From Megaustenia siamemsis (Eukaryota; Mollusca; Gastropoda; Stylommatophora; Ariophantidae): a stretch of DNA of 64,000 nucleotides. A model generated the notes under the pieces. That model worked only from the letters and a program-made list of their open reading frames with translations, searched no databases and was not told the origin of the DNA. Below are positions 44,440-55,399 of this stretch, piece by piece. The DNA lies in the NCBI GenBank assembly GCA_032433765.1, contig JAVIAB010000008.1, forward strand, positions 37,913,910 to 37,977,909, given 5' to 3'. The translations under genes were made by a program, and so were the position numbers. Positions within the stretch are counted from its first letter, which is position 1. Each line of letters begins with the position of its first letter.

Positions 44440-45172
44440 TAAAGTGATATCGTCATGAATCTTGGCTCCAACTTTCGTCCTGGCAGATCGGTGATAGAAG
44501 TCATGGATGTCGCCAAAAATAAACAGAACATCAACATAACTATAGAAGGCAGGCAACTTAAAACAAGTATAAGAATTCAAATACCTAGAAAGTTTAGTTA
44601 CAAACGTCAATTCACAAACGGCAGAGAAAGACTCAATATGCATCAAATCTTGGCAAATTATTGGACAGCTATCATCACTTTTGTCCAACAAGGAAATAAC
44701 TCTACAGGCAAAACGGCCACTCTACAATATAATCTTCATTCCAACGTTGTGCTACCAATGCCAGTCCTGGACCCTATATGCAAGAACAATAAGAAAAATA
44801 ACCTCTACTGAGATTAAATGTGTCAGACGATTGACAGGAAACAGTTTGAAAGATAAGATCAGAAATGAAGAACTGAGAACAAATCTAGGAATAGCCCCCG
44901 CCATAGAATATATAAAGAAACAACAGATAAAATGGTTTGGCCACGAGACAAAGCAGAGTAATCAAAACACAACACAACGATCCCTCGATAAACGTTGTGA
45001 GAAATACCAGACCCAAGGGTCGACCACGAAACACATGTATCGATGGAATATTAGAAGCAACTAGGAAACATAACAGCAGCAGAATCAAACAGAAGAGCAA
45101 AAGATCGCAAATTATATCTCCCCTCGACACTGAAAGGCAGATGAGGAAGGAAAGAAGAGGAAGAAGATGATG
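44440..45172 (+). pseudogene. RT-5 non-LTR retrotransposon, C-terminal part
   Basis: In succession and in different frames: KNKQNINITIEGRQLKTS, SYKRQFTN, then (44681 on) SNKEITLQAKRPLYNIIFIP, TLCYQCQSWTLYARTIRKIT, NSLKDKIRNEELRTNLGIAP, AIEYIKKQQIKWFGHETKQS, and after a shift NVVRNTRPKGRPRNTCIDGI and LEATRKHN. This order (fingers/thumb, WFGH, RGRPR, WIDGI-like) matches RTE-like ORF2 C-termini. Ends in an AAGAAGATGATGAAG tail. A worse copy lies at 1-485 (minus). Confidence 0.85.
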
Positions 45173-45177
45173 AAGAT

Positions 45178-45439
45178 CGGTGCTTAGTGATTAGGTAAAC
45201 TGAGAACAAGAGGTCGGGTTGGATTTCAAGCTACGACATTTCCCTTGTCTGGCTACAAGGAATTAACATGGTCTGGAGCGAAATGAACTGCGCCAACGTC
45301 AACTGCCACGCATATCAAAAGATGCGACAAAGGAGTTTGGGGTCAAGGTTATCGTGGTACTATGGAGTTCGTGCATTTGAGTTGAAGTCATTTTCATTGT
45401 TTTCACTGGTGTGTGGCCAGCATCCTTCATGCAGGGGAA
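45178..45439. other. Spacer with S1-like head scrap
   Basis: 45178-45235 (GGTGCTTAGTGATTAGGTAA, ACAAGAGGTCGGGTTGGATT) weakly follows the S1 head. The frame at 45268-45501 is unsupported. Confidence 0.35.
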
Positions 45440-45897
45440 CATGCCGAGGAGGGCATCTTAGCACTGTGAAGTTGTCTTTTGTGCATGTGGAGGAGATCTG
45501 AGTAATATGAAGTTGCCTTTTGTGCATGTGGAGGAGATCTGAGTAATATGAAGTTGTCTTTTGTGCAGGAGGAGGAGATCTGAGTAATATGAAGTTGTCT
45601 GTTGTGCATGAGGAGGGGATCCTTAGTACTGTGGAGTTGTCTGTTGTGCATTAGGAGGGAATATGAGCACTATGGGGTTGTCTATTGTGCATTCGGAGGG
45701 AATATGAGCACTATGGGTTGTCTATTGTGCATTAGAAGGGGATATGAGCACTATGGGGTTGTCTATTGTGCATTCGGAGGGAATATGGGCACTATGGGGT
45801 TGTCTATTGTGCATTAGGAGGGAATATGAGCACTACGGGGTTGTCTATTGTGCATTAGGAGGGAATATGAGCACTATGGGGTTGTCTATTGTGCATT
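45440..45897. repeat. 41-bp minisatellite with two subfamilies, about 11 copies
   Basis: Left units: GCATGTGGAGGAGATCTGAG, TAATATGAAGTTGTCTTTTG. Right units: GCATTAGGAGGGAATATGAG, CACTATGGGGTTGTCTATTG. The unit length is the same and positions correspond, so this is one array; the change falls near 45620-45660 through two mixed units. Confidence 0.93.
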
Positions 45898-45959
45898 GAA
45901 GATAATTTCTCGACTAAACTGAAATAAATTTAAATGAGCTCTTACTTTTTTTTTCTTAT

Positions 45960-46085
45960 TAAAGAAAGACGGCACTGGCGTATTTCTGATCACGTTGCAC
46001 AAAAGTGCACCGGTAGTAACAGTAACATGTGCACTAACACCATCATCTCTAAACGCCACGGAGCGTGATGGGATTTTTTCTTCAT
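45960..46085 (+). mobile_element. S1 SINE, 3' body only
   Basis: AAAGACGGCACTGGCGTATT, GATCACGTTGC, CACTAACACCATCATCTCTA, and the 3' hairpin AAACGCCACGGAGCGTGATGG. Confidence 0.65.
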
Positions 46086-46509
46086 TATCCTTTTGTTTGG
46101 TATAATAAGGAACAAAACACGTACCAAAATGATTTGTGTCCAATTACAACAACTTTATAACCGCTGATTCAACATTGGGAACTTGCGGTCGGTGTCAGCA
46201 TGGGCGGCGGAGGAGATAATGCCCGATATTAATGTTTGCCGCCCTTATCTCGCAGAGCCCGCACGTCTGCTCACGTCAGTGCAGAAATGTACACAGAGGA
46301 AGATTCAAGGGTTCAAATATCACTCTCCTCCCTTCTCTTACCAAAATACCCGCTCTAACCTGAAAAAAAACAATATTTCTTATTCAATTTACCCACAGCA
46401 TTTGCCCCACAGGAGGGAGCATCATCTGGGCAGAGAAGGAAGCCTCTCCCATAACTGGCCTGTCTAAATGTGCCTTATTGTCTAGTTCTTCTGCCTATCT
46501 AACTCAGGT
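46086..46509. other. Unassigned spacer
   Basis: No gene seen; A run near 46361. Confidence 0.4.
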
Positions 46510-46690
46510 GCAGTCTTTAGCTCTTTCCGTACGTTTCGACGCACCATGCGCCATGCCGATTTCGGTCATGTACGTTTAGCCGCACAGTGCGTCACTCTCA
46601 ATTTGATTAGTGTAAACTGTAATCAAACCGTAATCTTTTTATATGTCTTGTATCATCTTGGTATTTGTGAAATCTAATGTCTTGTTTAAT
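46510..46690 (-). mobile_element. X3 interspersed repeat
   Basis: Inverted copy of 22350-22530: on plus CTTTCCGTACGTTTCGACGC, GCCATGCCGATTTCGGTCAT, GTGCGTCACTCTCAATTTGA, TATCATCTTGGTATTTGTGA. An unusually clear pair, but no TSD recognised. Confidence 0.75.
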
Positions 46691-46709
46691 TATCTACAAA
46701 TTTATATAT

Positions 46710-46990
46710 AATATATTAAAAAAAAAAAAGTAAAGTACCCCGGTCACGCCAAATGGCGAACAGGGAATATGGTGTTAGTGACTATAAATTTTACAGACCT
46801 TCGGCACATGATTTTTGGGGTAAAGTGGTCGGAATTACGCCCGTGCCGCTTTACTTTCCCAGAAAAAAAATCCGGTACCTATTAAAGGCTGGGTGAATCG
46901 GAGGCCGTCGGTTGGGGTCGAACCCTACCTCTTGTCCTTTGTAGTCCAGTTCGCCAACCACTGAGCTATCGCGGCTCCCCAATATGTTAA
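46710..46990 (-). mobile_element. S1 SINE, full length, imperfect TSD
   Basis: On minus: GGGAGCCGCGATAGCTCAGT head (plus 46958-46977), B box GGTTCGACCCC, 3' hairpin CGCCATTTGGCG (46756-46767 on plus) and CGGGGTACTTTAC. Flanks AATATATTAA (46710-46719) and AATATGTTAA (46981-46990) agree at nine of ten positions, a likely TSD. Confidence 0.88.
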
Positions 46991-47574
46991 GTGTTAGATA
47001 AATATAAAAACATGTAGATTGATATTTAAAAGAAAACATTAACAATTTTGTCTCTAAAAATATTTGTAATAATTTAATTTGTAATAATTTTGTCTCTTTT
47101 CCCCGCTAAATTGATAAAACCTTCTGTACTGAAAAAGTCAAGGATTCCTCGAATGTCTCTGTCTATCATCGTCTTTTAAAACTTCTATTCCAGGAACTGT
47201 ACCCTCCATACTTTTTCTTCGAAAAGGATTCTCACTTGTGACGTATGATACGCTCGAAACGTCTTACCCTAATCATATTGAATGGCCATATTTCGATTAC
47301 CTTCATTTCCCCTTAGATTTGACGCAAAGAACACCACATAACATACGGTATTAAAGCTGTCTGTGACTCATAGCTGATCAAGATAATACATCACTTTCCC
47401 GTTTTGGCTCTGGTAAATAACTAATCAGTTCGGGCCAAGTGATCATGAAGAGGAAAGGAAACCCGCGTCCCAAAAGTGCAATGCTGATATCGGATGTTTT
47501 GTGTCGAGAGGTGTAAATATCGTACCTTGCTGTAAATCCCAATACAAGTCAGCAACGTTAATGTAAGACTTTTT
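46991..47574. other. Unassigned spacer
   Basis: 47484-47540 (GATATCGGATGTTTTGTGTC, ACCTTGCTGTAAATC) weakly resembles the X2 head in plus orientation. A GCTCGAAACGTC string at 47252 recalls X1 without its hairpin. No gene. Confidence 0.35.
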
Positions 47575-48010
47575 AAAGGGCGGACGATAAGGAGGAGTAA
47601 TCGTCCATAGAAGAAAAAATAATAAGAGAAAAATGAAGAAAAGAGGATGAGAGAAAGAAGACGAAGAAGAAGAAGAGAAGAATAAAAAAGAGAAGAAGAC
47701 GAATAGAAGAAGAGGAATAGAAGTAGAAAAGAAAAGAAGAATAGTAGTAAAAAAATAGAAGAATAATAAGAGAGGAAGAAAAGAGGAAGATGAGCTTAAG
47801 AAGCAGAAGGGAAAGAAGAGAAGAGGAAGAAGAAGAAGAGGAAGAGAAGAAGAATAGAAAACGAAGAAGAGAAAAAGAGGAGAAGAAGATTAATATACGA
47901 AGAAGAAGAACATAAGAAGATGAATGTAAGAAGAAGATAAAGAAGATAATAAGAAAAAAAAGAGAAGAAGAAGAAATAGAGAAAGAAGAAGTATATTCAA
48001 CCTTTAATAG
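47575..48010. repeat. GAA/AAG-rich low-complexity tract
   Basis: Almost pure purine on plus. The 148-residue minus-strand frame (Ser/Phe/Leu-rich) is its complement. Confidence 0.9.
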
Positions 48011-48189
48011 CAGGACCATGACTAGGTAAATCTGACAGAAAAAAAAAACTCGGGGTCTCCTCGTTAATTCGTTACTAACAAGGAAAAATACAAGTCTCTG
48101 AGGTTGGAGAAGCTTCTACTCCAAGTAAGTGTGATTCGTTACTTTTGTAATTTAAAGAGGAAGAAGAATTCTTATTTGAAACCACAACT

Positions 48190-48392
48190 TCCATGTTCAT
48201 TAACTTCCCTGTTCATCAACTTCCCTGTTCATCAACTTCCCTGTTCATTAACTTCCCTGTTCATCAACTTCCCTGTTCATTAACTTCCCTGTTCATTAAC
48301 TTCCCTGTTTATCAACTTCCCTGTTCATCAACTTCCCTGTTCATCAACTTCCCTGTTCATCAACGTCCCTGTTCATGAACTTCTCTGTCGTT
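48190..48392. repeat. 16-bp minisatellite, about 12 copies
   Basis: Unit CTTCCCTGTTCATCAA with ATTAA variants. Confidence 0.95.
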
Positions 48393-48577
48393 CTCGTATC
48401 GGCAAGCTGAGACAAAGTGAGTGGAGATCTGCTGCTTGAGCAACAGCGATCCTCCATATCACTGTACCTAAACTTAGTCCCCTGGAGAGGTCAGCCCCTG
48501 CTCCGCCTCGCGGCGTCTACACGGCATCACTCGTATCCCGAGAGAAACACTTGCAGGATTCCCACAGACCCCAGTAC

Positions 48578-48915
48578 AACTTTGGTAAATGTAAAGGGTA
48601 AAGGTAAAGTACGAGACTTGAACCGGCGCCTTAGCACGCGAGTTTCCACCCATATGTGCTCGGCCGCCTATCCAGAATTGTTCGGAGATTTCTGGATAGT
48701 GTCGCTTCAAGCATCGAAACTCCCGATGCGAGACGACATTCCTCATCTTCCCAGGTAATACCCTGGTACCCACTTCTGCCAACGGCTGGATCGACCGTGG
48801 GTTTTTTTTTTTTTTTTCAACAACGAGTACAGCTCACACTGCTCCCAGCGGGAATCGAACACGGGTTGTCCGAACGTCGGTAGTCCAGTCGGGTGGTTTC
48901 CCAACTCGGCTACCG
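48578..48915 (-). mobile_element. S4 SINE with two tRNA-like B boxes
   Basis: Inverted copy of 53464-53800. On minus: head GGTAGCCGAGTTGGGAAACC, B box GTGTTCGATTCCCG (plus 48848-48862), GCAGTGTGAGCTGTACTCG, an A/T run, GGGTACCAGGG, CATCGGGAGTTTCGATGCTT, GAAGCGACACTATCCAG, GGCGGCCGAGCAC, then a second B-box-like CCGGTTCAAGTCTCG (48612-48626). Two tRNA-like 3' halves in one element suggest a dimeric head/tail design. Confidence 0.85.
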
Positions 48916-49214
48916 AATAATAAATGAACGGGGAAGAGACTCATTATAAAGAACTTCGCAGGAGGAAGTAATCTGATCATCAGATAAGAACCCAGTCGAG
49001 CAAGTGTTGCGGCCTTTATGAATAATGTTTAAAAAATAAAGACGAAGAGAGAAAATGCATGGCAAGATTACATAACAAAGGGAATAAATCAAGTAGGAGG
49101 GTACACAGATAGTATCTTCTCTGACGACTGCAAGTTAGATACAGCCATTAAAATTAGAATCAAAACAACATAAACTATACAGTGAGTCAATCCATAAGCA
49201 TGAAAGTGTTACTT
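48916..49214. other. Short unassigned spacer
   Basis: Nothing recognised. Confidence 0.4.
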
Positions 49215-50890
49215 ACTTTCTCTTTCTCTCTGTTCTGTCCATTTCATCTGTCTCTCTCTCAGTCTTCTGTCTCTCTCGCTTCAGGTTCCTCTCTCTTCTG
49301 ACTCTCTCTTTTATCTCACTCTCTTCTGACAGTCTCTCTCTTCTATCACTCTCTTCTGTCTGTCTGTCTCTGCTGTTTGTCTGTCTCTTCTGTCTGTCTG
49401 TCTCTTCTGTCTGTTTCGCTCTTCTGTCTCACTCTCATCTGATTGTCTCTTGTTTCACTCTCTTCTGTCTGACTGTCTCTTCTGTCTCACTCTCATCTGA
49501 TTGTCTCTTCTGTTTCACTCTCTTCGGTCTGACTGTCTCTTCTGTCTCACTCTCATCTGATTGTCTCTTGTTTCACTCTCTTCTGTCTGACTGTCTCCTC
49601 TGTCTCACTCTCATCTGATTGTCTCTTGTTTCACTCTCTTCTGTCTGGCTGTCTCTTCTGTCTCACTCTCATCTGATTGTCTCTTCTGTTTCACTCTCTT
49701 ATGTCTGACTGTCTCTTCTGTCTCACTCTCATCTGATTGTCTCTTGTTTCACTCTCTTCTGTCTGGCTGTCTCTTCTGTTTCACTCTCTTGACTGTCTAT
49801 TCTGTTTCACTCTCTTCTGTCTGACTGTCTATTCTGTTTCACTCTCTTGACTGTCTATTCTGTTTCACTCTCTTCTGTCTGACTGTCTATTCTGTTTCAC
49901 TCTCTTCTGACTGTCTATTCTGTTTCACTCTCTTCTATCTGACTGTCACTTCTGCTTCACTCTTTTCTGTCTGACTGTCTCTTCTGTTTCACTCTCTTAT
50001 ATCTGACTGTCACTTCTGTTTCACTCTCTTCTATCTGACTGTCTCTTCTGTTTCACTCTCTTCTGTCTGACTGTCTCTTCTGTTTCACTCTCTTATATCT
50101 GACTGTCTCTTCTGTTTCACTCTCTTATATCTGACTGTCTCTTCTGCTTCACTCTCTTCTATTTGACTGTCTCTTCTGTTTCACTCTCTTCTGTCTGACT
50201 GTCTCTTCTGTTTCACTCTCTTCTGTCTGACTGTCTCTTCTGCTTCACTCTCTTCTGTCTGACTGTCTCTTCTGTTTCAGTCTCTTCTGTCTGACTGTCT
50301 CTTCTGTTTCACTCTCTTCTGTCTGACTGTCTCTTCTGTTTCACTCTCTTCTGTCTGACTGTCTCTTCTGCTTCACTCTCTTCTATCTGACTGTCACTTC
50401 TGCTTCACTCTCTTCTGTCTGACTGTCTCTTCTGTTTCACTCTCTTCTATCTGACTGTCTCTTCTGTTTCACTCTCTTCTGTCTGACTGTCTCTTCTGCT
50501 TCACTCTCTTCTATCTGACTGTCACTTCTGCTTTACTCTCTTCTATCTGACTGTCACTTCTATTTCACTCTCTTCTGTCTGACTATCTCTTCTGCTTCAC
50601 TCTCTTCTATCTGACTGTCACTTCTGCTTCACTCTCTTCTGTCTGACTGTCTCTTCTGTTTCACTCTCTTCTGTCTGACTGTCTCTTCTGCTTCACTCTC
50701 TTCTATCTGACTGTCTCTTCTGTTTCACTCTCTTCTATCTGACTGTCTCTTCTGTTTCACTCTCTTCTATCTGACTGTCTCTTCTGTTTCACTCTCTTCT
50801 ATCTGACTGTCTCTTCTGTTTCACTCTCTTCTATCTGACTGTCACTTCTGTTTCACTCTCTTCTATCTGACTGTCTCTTCTGTTTCACTC
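49215..50890. repeat. 32-bp satellite, about 45-50 copies
   Basis: Unit: TTCTGTCTGACTGTCTCTTC, TGTTTCACTCTC. The left 500 bp is different: CT/TG-rich sequence and then 58-60-bp units combining CTCACTCTCATCTGATTGTC with the standard unit (49440-49760). Variants are TTCTATCTGAC, CTGTCACTTC, TGCTTCACTC. Confidence 0.95.
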
Positions 50891-51184
50891 TAATGTCGCC
50901 GATTAGATAGCAATAAAACCTTAAATTTGTTAAAAGGAACTTTCCAACTGAGTTGAAGAATTACTTTAGGGACTACATGTCAGATCTGTTAAATATCACG
51001 CCATTGCTGCTGCTATTGTGTGCTGCGGCTTCCAGGTTCGCCGTCAAATTTGGGTAACACGCCGCACCGATGATACTGTCATGTCCCAGTGGTTCGAAAT
51101 CATAAAATGACAATATCCACATGGGCTTAATATTTGTTGAACGTAAACGAGTTTCTACAGGATAGTGTTAATGCTTTTGTCATT
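50891..51184. other. Short unassigned spacer
   Basis: Nothing recognised. Confidence 0.4.
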
Positions 51185-51652
51185 TTATCATCATCGAGTA
51201 CCGGCCCTGCTGGCGTAGGTGATCACGTCTCTCCACAATTTTCGATCTGGACGGTTATTTATAATTTTTGTTGTTGACCTTCTGCCAAGCCATTCTCTTA
51301 ATGTCAGGTATTTTTTCTCTTTGCTTTCCTCTATCTCAACGTACATCAATTTTCCCAGTTGTTACAATATATCCCAGCTGTTCTCTTCTCATTACATGGC
51401 CAAAAAATTATGATTGTTTCTTCCTAATATTGGAAATTAGCTCTCTTTTTGCTGTGGCCTCTTTCAGAACGTTTTCATTACATTTCTTAGCTGCCCATGG
51501 TATTCTCAACATTTTTCTGTGAAACCACATTTTTACAGACTCCAGTGATTTTCTTGTTTGTTGTGCTGTTGTCCATGATTCACATCCATATGTTAAGACT
51601 GACTCTACATGACATTTAAGAACTCCTTTTCTTGTTTCGATTGTTGTCATTT
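51185..51652 (-). pseudogene. RT-1 non-LTR retrotransposon, C-terminal part
   Basis: On minus, 51650-51408 encodes TTIETRKGVLKCHVESVLTY, GCESWTTAQQTRKSLESVKM, RKMLRIPWAAKKCNENVLKE, ATAKRELISNIRKKQS; after a frameshift the FFGHVMRREQL block and the 3' end follow to CATCATCGAGTACCGG on plus. Palm absent. Confidence 0.9.
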
Positions 51653-51985
51653 ATTGTCTTATATATCCAATGACGGAATCAGAGTTGACCCGACATATAT
51701 ACAAAATGCAACTGTCATGAGGAAGCTACCAGTGAATGAACCGCAGAAAAAGGGAGACGTGAGTGTCAAAAGTTTGGAAACCACTGGCCTACGCCATTGG
51801 ATAAGCAAGCCCACGACAACACAGAGCGGAGCACCACAAAGGGTTGTTATCTCTTACTCTTTGATTGTAGCTCTGCTAGTAAAAGTTATCTTCTGCCTAG
51901 CCGTGGTTTGATAAACACAGCATGGTTCCTGTTATTGTTATGGCTGATGACGGTAAGGTATGTCTGTTAGGCATCGCTATATTTG
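51653..51985. other. Unassigned spacer
   Basis: The frame at 51609-51911 beyond the RT-1 copy is unsupported. Confidence 0.4.
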
Positions 51986-53215
51986 ATTGTAGAGTAGCCG
52001 GAGCGTCAAAAAATGAGAACGCTCTGAGTGAGACCAAGACAAAAAGAACGCTATTTTTCAAAATAATAAGGCAATTATCATCAATTTTGATTGCCTTGTA
52101 AATGAGAATGGAACATCTGGAGTATATAGCAACAATATTAAGAAACTGAGAGTAGAAACAAAGGGAAACAATGAGAATGGAACATCTGGAGTATATAGCA
52201 ACAACATTAAGAAACTGAGAGTAGAAACAAAGGAAACAATGAGAATGGAACATCTGGAGTATATAGCAACAATATTAAGAAACTGAGAGTGGAAACAAAG
52301 GGAAACAATGAGAATGGAACATCTGGAGTATATAGCAACAATATTAAGAAACTGAGAGTAGAAACAAAGGGAAACAATGAGAATGGAACATCTGGAGTAT
52401 ATAGCAACAATATTAAGAAACTGAGAGTAGAAACAAAGGGAAACAATGAGAATGGAACATCTGGAGTATATAGCAACAATATTAAGAAACTGAGAGTAGA
52501 AACAAAGGGAAACAATGAGAATGGAACATCTGGAGTATATAGCAACAATATTAAGAAACTGAGAGTAGAAACAAAGGGAAACAATGAGAATGGAACATCT
52601 GGAGTATATAGCAACAATATTAAGAAACTGAGAGTAGAAACAAAGGGAAACAATGAAAATAGAACATCTGGAGTATATAGCAACAATATTAAGAAACTGA
52701 GAGTAGAAACAAAGGGAAACAATGAGAATGGAACATCTGGAGTATATAGCAACAACATTAAGAAACTGAGAGTAGAAACACGGGAAACAATGAGAATGGA
52801 ACATCTGGAGTATATAGCAACAATATTAAGAAACTGAGAGTAGAAACAAAGGGAAACAATGAGAATGGAACATCTGGAGTATATAGCAACAACATTAAGA
52901 AACTGAGAGTAGAAACAAAGGGAAACAATTAGAATGGAACACATGGAATCTATAGCGACAACACAAAGAAACTAAGAGAAGAAGAGACAAATGGAAACAA
53001 TAAGAATGGAACACCTGGAATCTATAGTGACAACTTAAAGAAATTAAGAGAAGAAGAGACAAATGGAAACAATGAGAACAGATACATAATATTTTAAGTT
53101 AATAGTTATATAGGAAGTAAACGGCAGAACAGATAAACAGCCGTAGAGATAAAACGCTGTGGTTAGACATGGTCATCTCCGCCAGCAGGCACAGTCCATG
53201 ATGACAGTAGTCAAG
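51986..53215 (+). pseudogene. RT-1 copy with an internally amplified 69-bp segment
   Basis: 51986-52095 aligns in frame with the RT-1 block before the FGH motif: KNENALSETKTKRTLFF lines up with SNKDVLREAKAKRELIS, then reaches MRMEHLEYIAT (RT-1: MRREQLEYIVT). This last segment is then repeated to about 53084. After the array, AACAGCCGTAGAGATAAAAC, GCTGTGGTTAGACATGGTCA, CTCCGCCAGCAGGCACAGTC (53130-53202) is the RT-1 3' end (NNCRDRKLW..MITYASRHG) with TGATGA. So one RT-1 remnant encloses the array. Confidence 0.82.
52094..53084. repeat. 69-bp minisatellite derived from RT-1, about 14 copies
   Basis: Unit: ATGAGAATGGAACATCTGGA, GTATATAGCAACAATATTAA, GAAACTGAGAGTAGAAACAA, AGGGAAACA. Spacing 69 bp (for example 52106 to 52175). 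The last two units are about 72 bp and diverged (ACACATGGAATCTATAGCGA). As 69 is 23 codons, frames of up to 248 residues stay open on both strands; they are by-products. Confidence 0.96.
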
Positions 53216-53463
53216 AGAGGTCGCGACAGAGCAATGGTTAATGAAATGTTTCGCTGACGATTTTCTCTTGCATCATTCAGCCTTTAATGGTGCTAAATGG
53301 GAGAACAAGGAAAGTCGGTATGTATTCAATGTTGAAATACAACAATCACGAAACACCAAATACAGTTGTTGGTCAATTTGGAGAGAATGTCGTGTCATTT
53401 CATACACGTCATCTACAAAAATAGACGTAGATCACAGAATTCAAGAGGTGGTGGGGGGGGGGG
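53216..53463. other. Short unassigned spacer
   Basis: G run at 53451-53462 beside S4. Nothing else recognised. Confidence 0.4.
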
Positions 53464-53800
53464 CCCTCGGTAGCCTAGTTGGGAAAGCCCCCGACTGCGT
53501 TACCGACGTGCGGACAACCCGCGTTCGATTGGAAGCAGTGTGAGTTGTACTCGTGGTTGGAATAAAAAAAAAAATACCCCCGCGGTCGACCCAGCCGCTG
53601 GCAGAAATGGGTACCAGGGTAGTACTCTGGGATGGTGAGGAAATCCGCCTCTCATCGTGAGTTTCGATGCTTGAAGCGACACTATCCAGAAGTCTCCGAA
53701 CACTTCGCGATAGGCGGCCGAGCACATACGGGCGAAAACTCGTGTGCTAAGACGCCGGTTCAAGTCTCGCTCTTAACCCTTACATCTACCTTCTCGAGAC
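53464..53800 (+). mobile_element. S4 SINE with two tRNA-like B boxes
   Basis: Head CCTCGGTAGCCTAGTTGGGA, GCGTTACCGACGTGCGGACA, B box CGCGTTCGATT (53520-53530; the following CCCG of the other copy is lost), GCAGTGTGAGTTGTACTCG, A run, GTCGACCCAGCCGCTGGCAG, GGGTACCAGGG, then GCTAAGACGCCGGTTCAAGT with the second B-box-like block, ending ACCCTTACATCTACC, which the minus copy also has (ACCCTTTACATTTACC). Confidence 0.87.
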
Positions 53801-54371
53801 AGACCCAGAGTGATAAAATTAGAAAAACTACGCGATATTACGGCAAAGAGTTACATTAAGAGTGAGAGCTAGTAATCTTCTATCACCTTGAAATTCAAAA
53901 ACGCCATACGAGAAGTAAAGAAGAAAAGAAGAGGATAATGCGGAAAGGTAACAGTAGATTTATCAAACAAGTAAATGTTGTGAGAATTGTGATTTTGTCA
54001 GCGATGAAGGCTCAAATCTGAAATATCCTCTAGAATAGCGCAAACTAGAGCACCCATTGCTAAGCTAAAACATACTTGCAGAGATGAGAACATCAGTCAC
54101 TCTTGGATCTAAAATCGTTCTGAAGCCCACCCTAGTTATATCAGTTTCTCTACACATTTCCGAAATATAGATCCTTACAGTAGAGCTGCAGAAAAAATAC
54201 ATTCTATGGAGATGATTTTTTATCGTTAGATTTTGGCAATCTTTTACATATATCATATCATACATGAAAAAAAATTCGCAAAAAGGCAAAACTAATGATG
54301 ATTTTTTGTCTATTGTGAAGAAGTGCAAAATGAAATAGTTTAAGCAGAAATTGAGATCGCCATTTAAAAAT
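53801..54371. other. Unassigned spacer
   Basis: The minus frame at 54065-54385 has no recognisable motif. Confidence 0.4.
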
Positions 54372-54755
54372 ATGTGTAATATCATCTTCTTCTACCTTTC
54401 ATGTCCATGTGGAGCATATGCCTTCAACAAACACTTTCCAAACAGTTCTGTTTCTTGCCATTCTTTTAAGGTCGTTCCATGTCTTCCCCACATCTTCATC
54501 TCTGCTTCTGTCTGTCTGCTCCAAGAATATTTTAGTCCTCCTCTTTGTCTTTTTCGTCGGGGATTCCAAAAAATGGGCCTATTGTGCAATACTCTTAGTT
54601 GGCTTCAGCAGTGTGTGTCCTATCCAGCGTCATCGTCTTCGCTGTATCTCTTTATCCACAGGTATTTGACTGAAACATTTCCATAATTCTTTTGTCCTGC
54701 CATTTCCATCCTTTTATTCTGCGTAATCATCCATTAATGAAGGTCTGTATCTTCA
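54372..54755 (-). pseudogene. RT-4 non-LTR retrotransposon, C-terminal part
   Basis: On minus, from about 54755: KIQTFING-like, GCLRR, W..KWQDK, QIPVDKEIQRRRW..IGHTL (in pieces), then FWNPRRKRQRGGLKYSWSRQ, TEAEMKMWGRHGTTLKEWQE, and LKAYAPHGHE at the end. This is the C-terminal layout of CR1/Jockey-like proteins common in invertebrates (WRWIGHTLRK, then RGRPR, then TEAEMK). No palm. Serves as the uninterrupted reference for the copy at 59475-60990. Confidence 0.85.
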
Positions 54756-55224
54756 TGATTGTCATTTTAAAAAAAATATCGTATACCTACAATATTACCA
54801 CCATAAAAAGACACGAAAAAATAACACCTCTAACCTTGTACACATAACTAGATCGTCTCTATAGTAGAACATTTCTCTCCTAATACAGTGTGTATCTTGA
54901 ACCTAAACAAGCTGATAGTGTTCATAATTCCAGCAACGAAAGTGCATCTCTCCTTACGCCCTCTACCTCATCCCCCTAACAATAATAAATAACATAAATA
55001 TCCTTTGAACTTCCATCATCATACTTGAAAACACATGAGACAAGATGCACCGAATAATTTGCTGCACATTCTGAATTTTCTAGAATTAAACGAAAGCACG
55101 GGTTGCTTCGTGTAAATGGTTTAATAAATCGTTTGATCTCGTTAGTGGTATTGGAGCAAGATGGTTCAGCTTTGACTTCACTTTGAAAGTTGGTTTTTAG
55201 AAAACGTGTTTTAAATAAAATACG
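54756..55224. other. Unassigned spacer
   Basis: No gene or repeat recognised. Confidence 0.4.
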
Positions 55225-55382
55225 AGTAAACTACGACAAAGAGGGAAGATACTAGATAGCTTGGTGTCATGGTATGGAGTACGGTGAACGATAGAATTGT
55301 TACGATGCACTGTGGATAGAAGATTGTTGTAGGAGGTGGTCGCCTACGCCTACCATTATGGCACAATAATGATGATGGCGAG
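55225..55382 (+). pseudogene. RT-2 3' end scrap
   Basis: CGACAAAGAGGGAAGATACT, AGATAGCTTGGTGTCATGGT, ATGCACTGTGGATAGAAGAT, GTCGCCTACGCCTACCATTA, TGGCACAATAATGATGATG match RT-2 ends. Confidence 0.82.
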
Positions 55383-55399
55383 TATATTATGAGAAGCTG

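Noticed and set aside
52058..52944. Long frames of 245-248 residues on minus and 182 on plus with 23-residue repeats.
   Set aside because: The unit is 69 bp, a multiple of three, so all non-stop frames stay open on both strands; the unit derives from RT-1 and differs by single-base indels.
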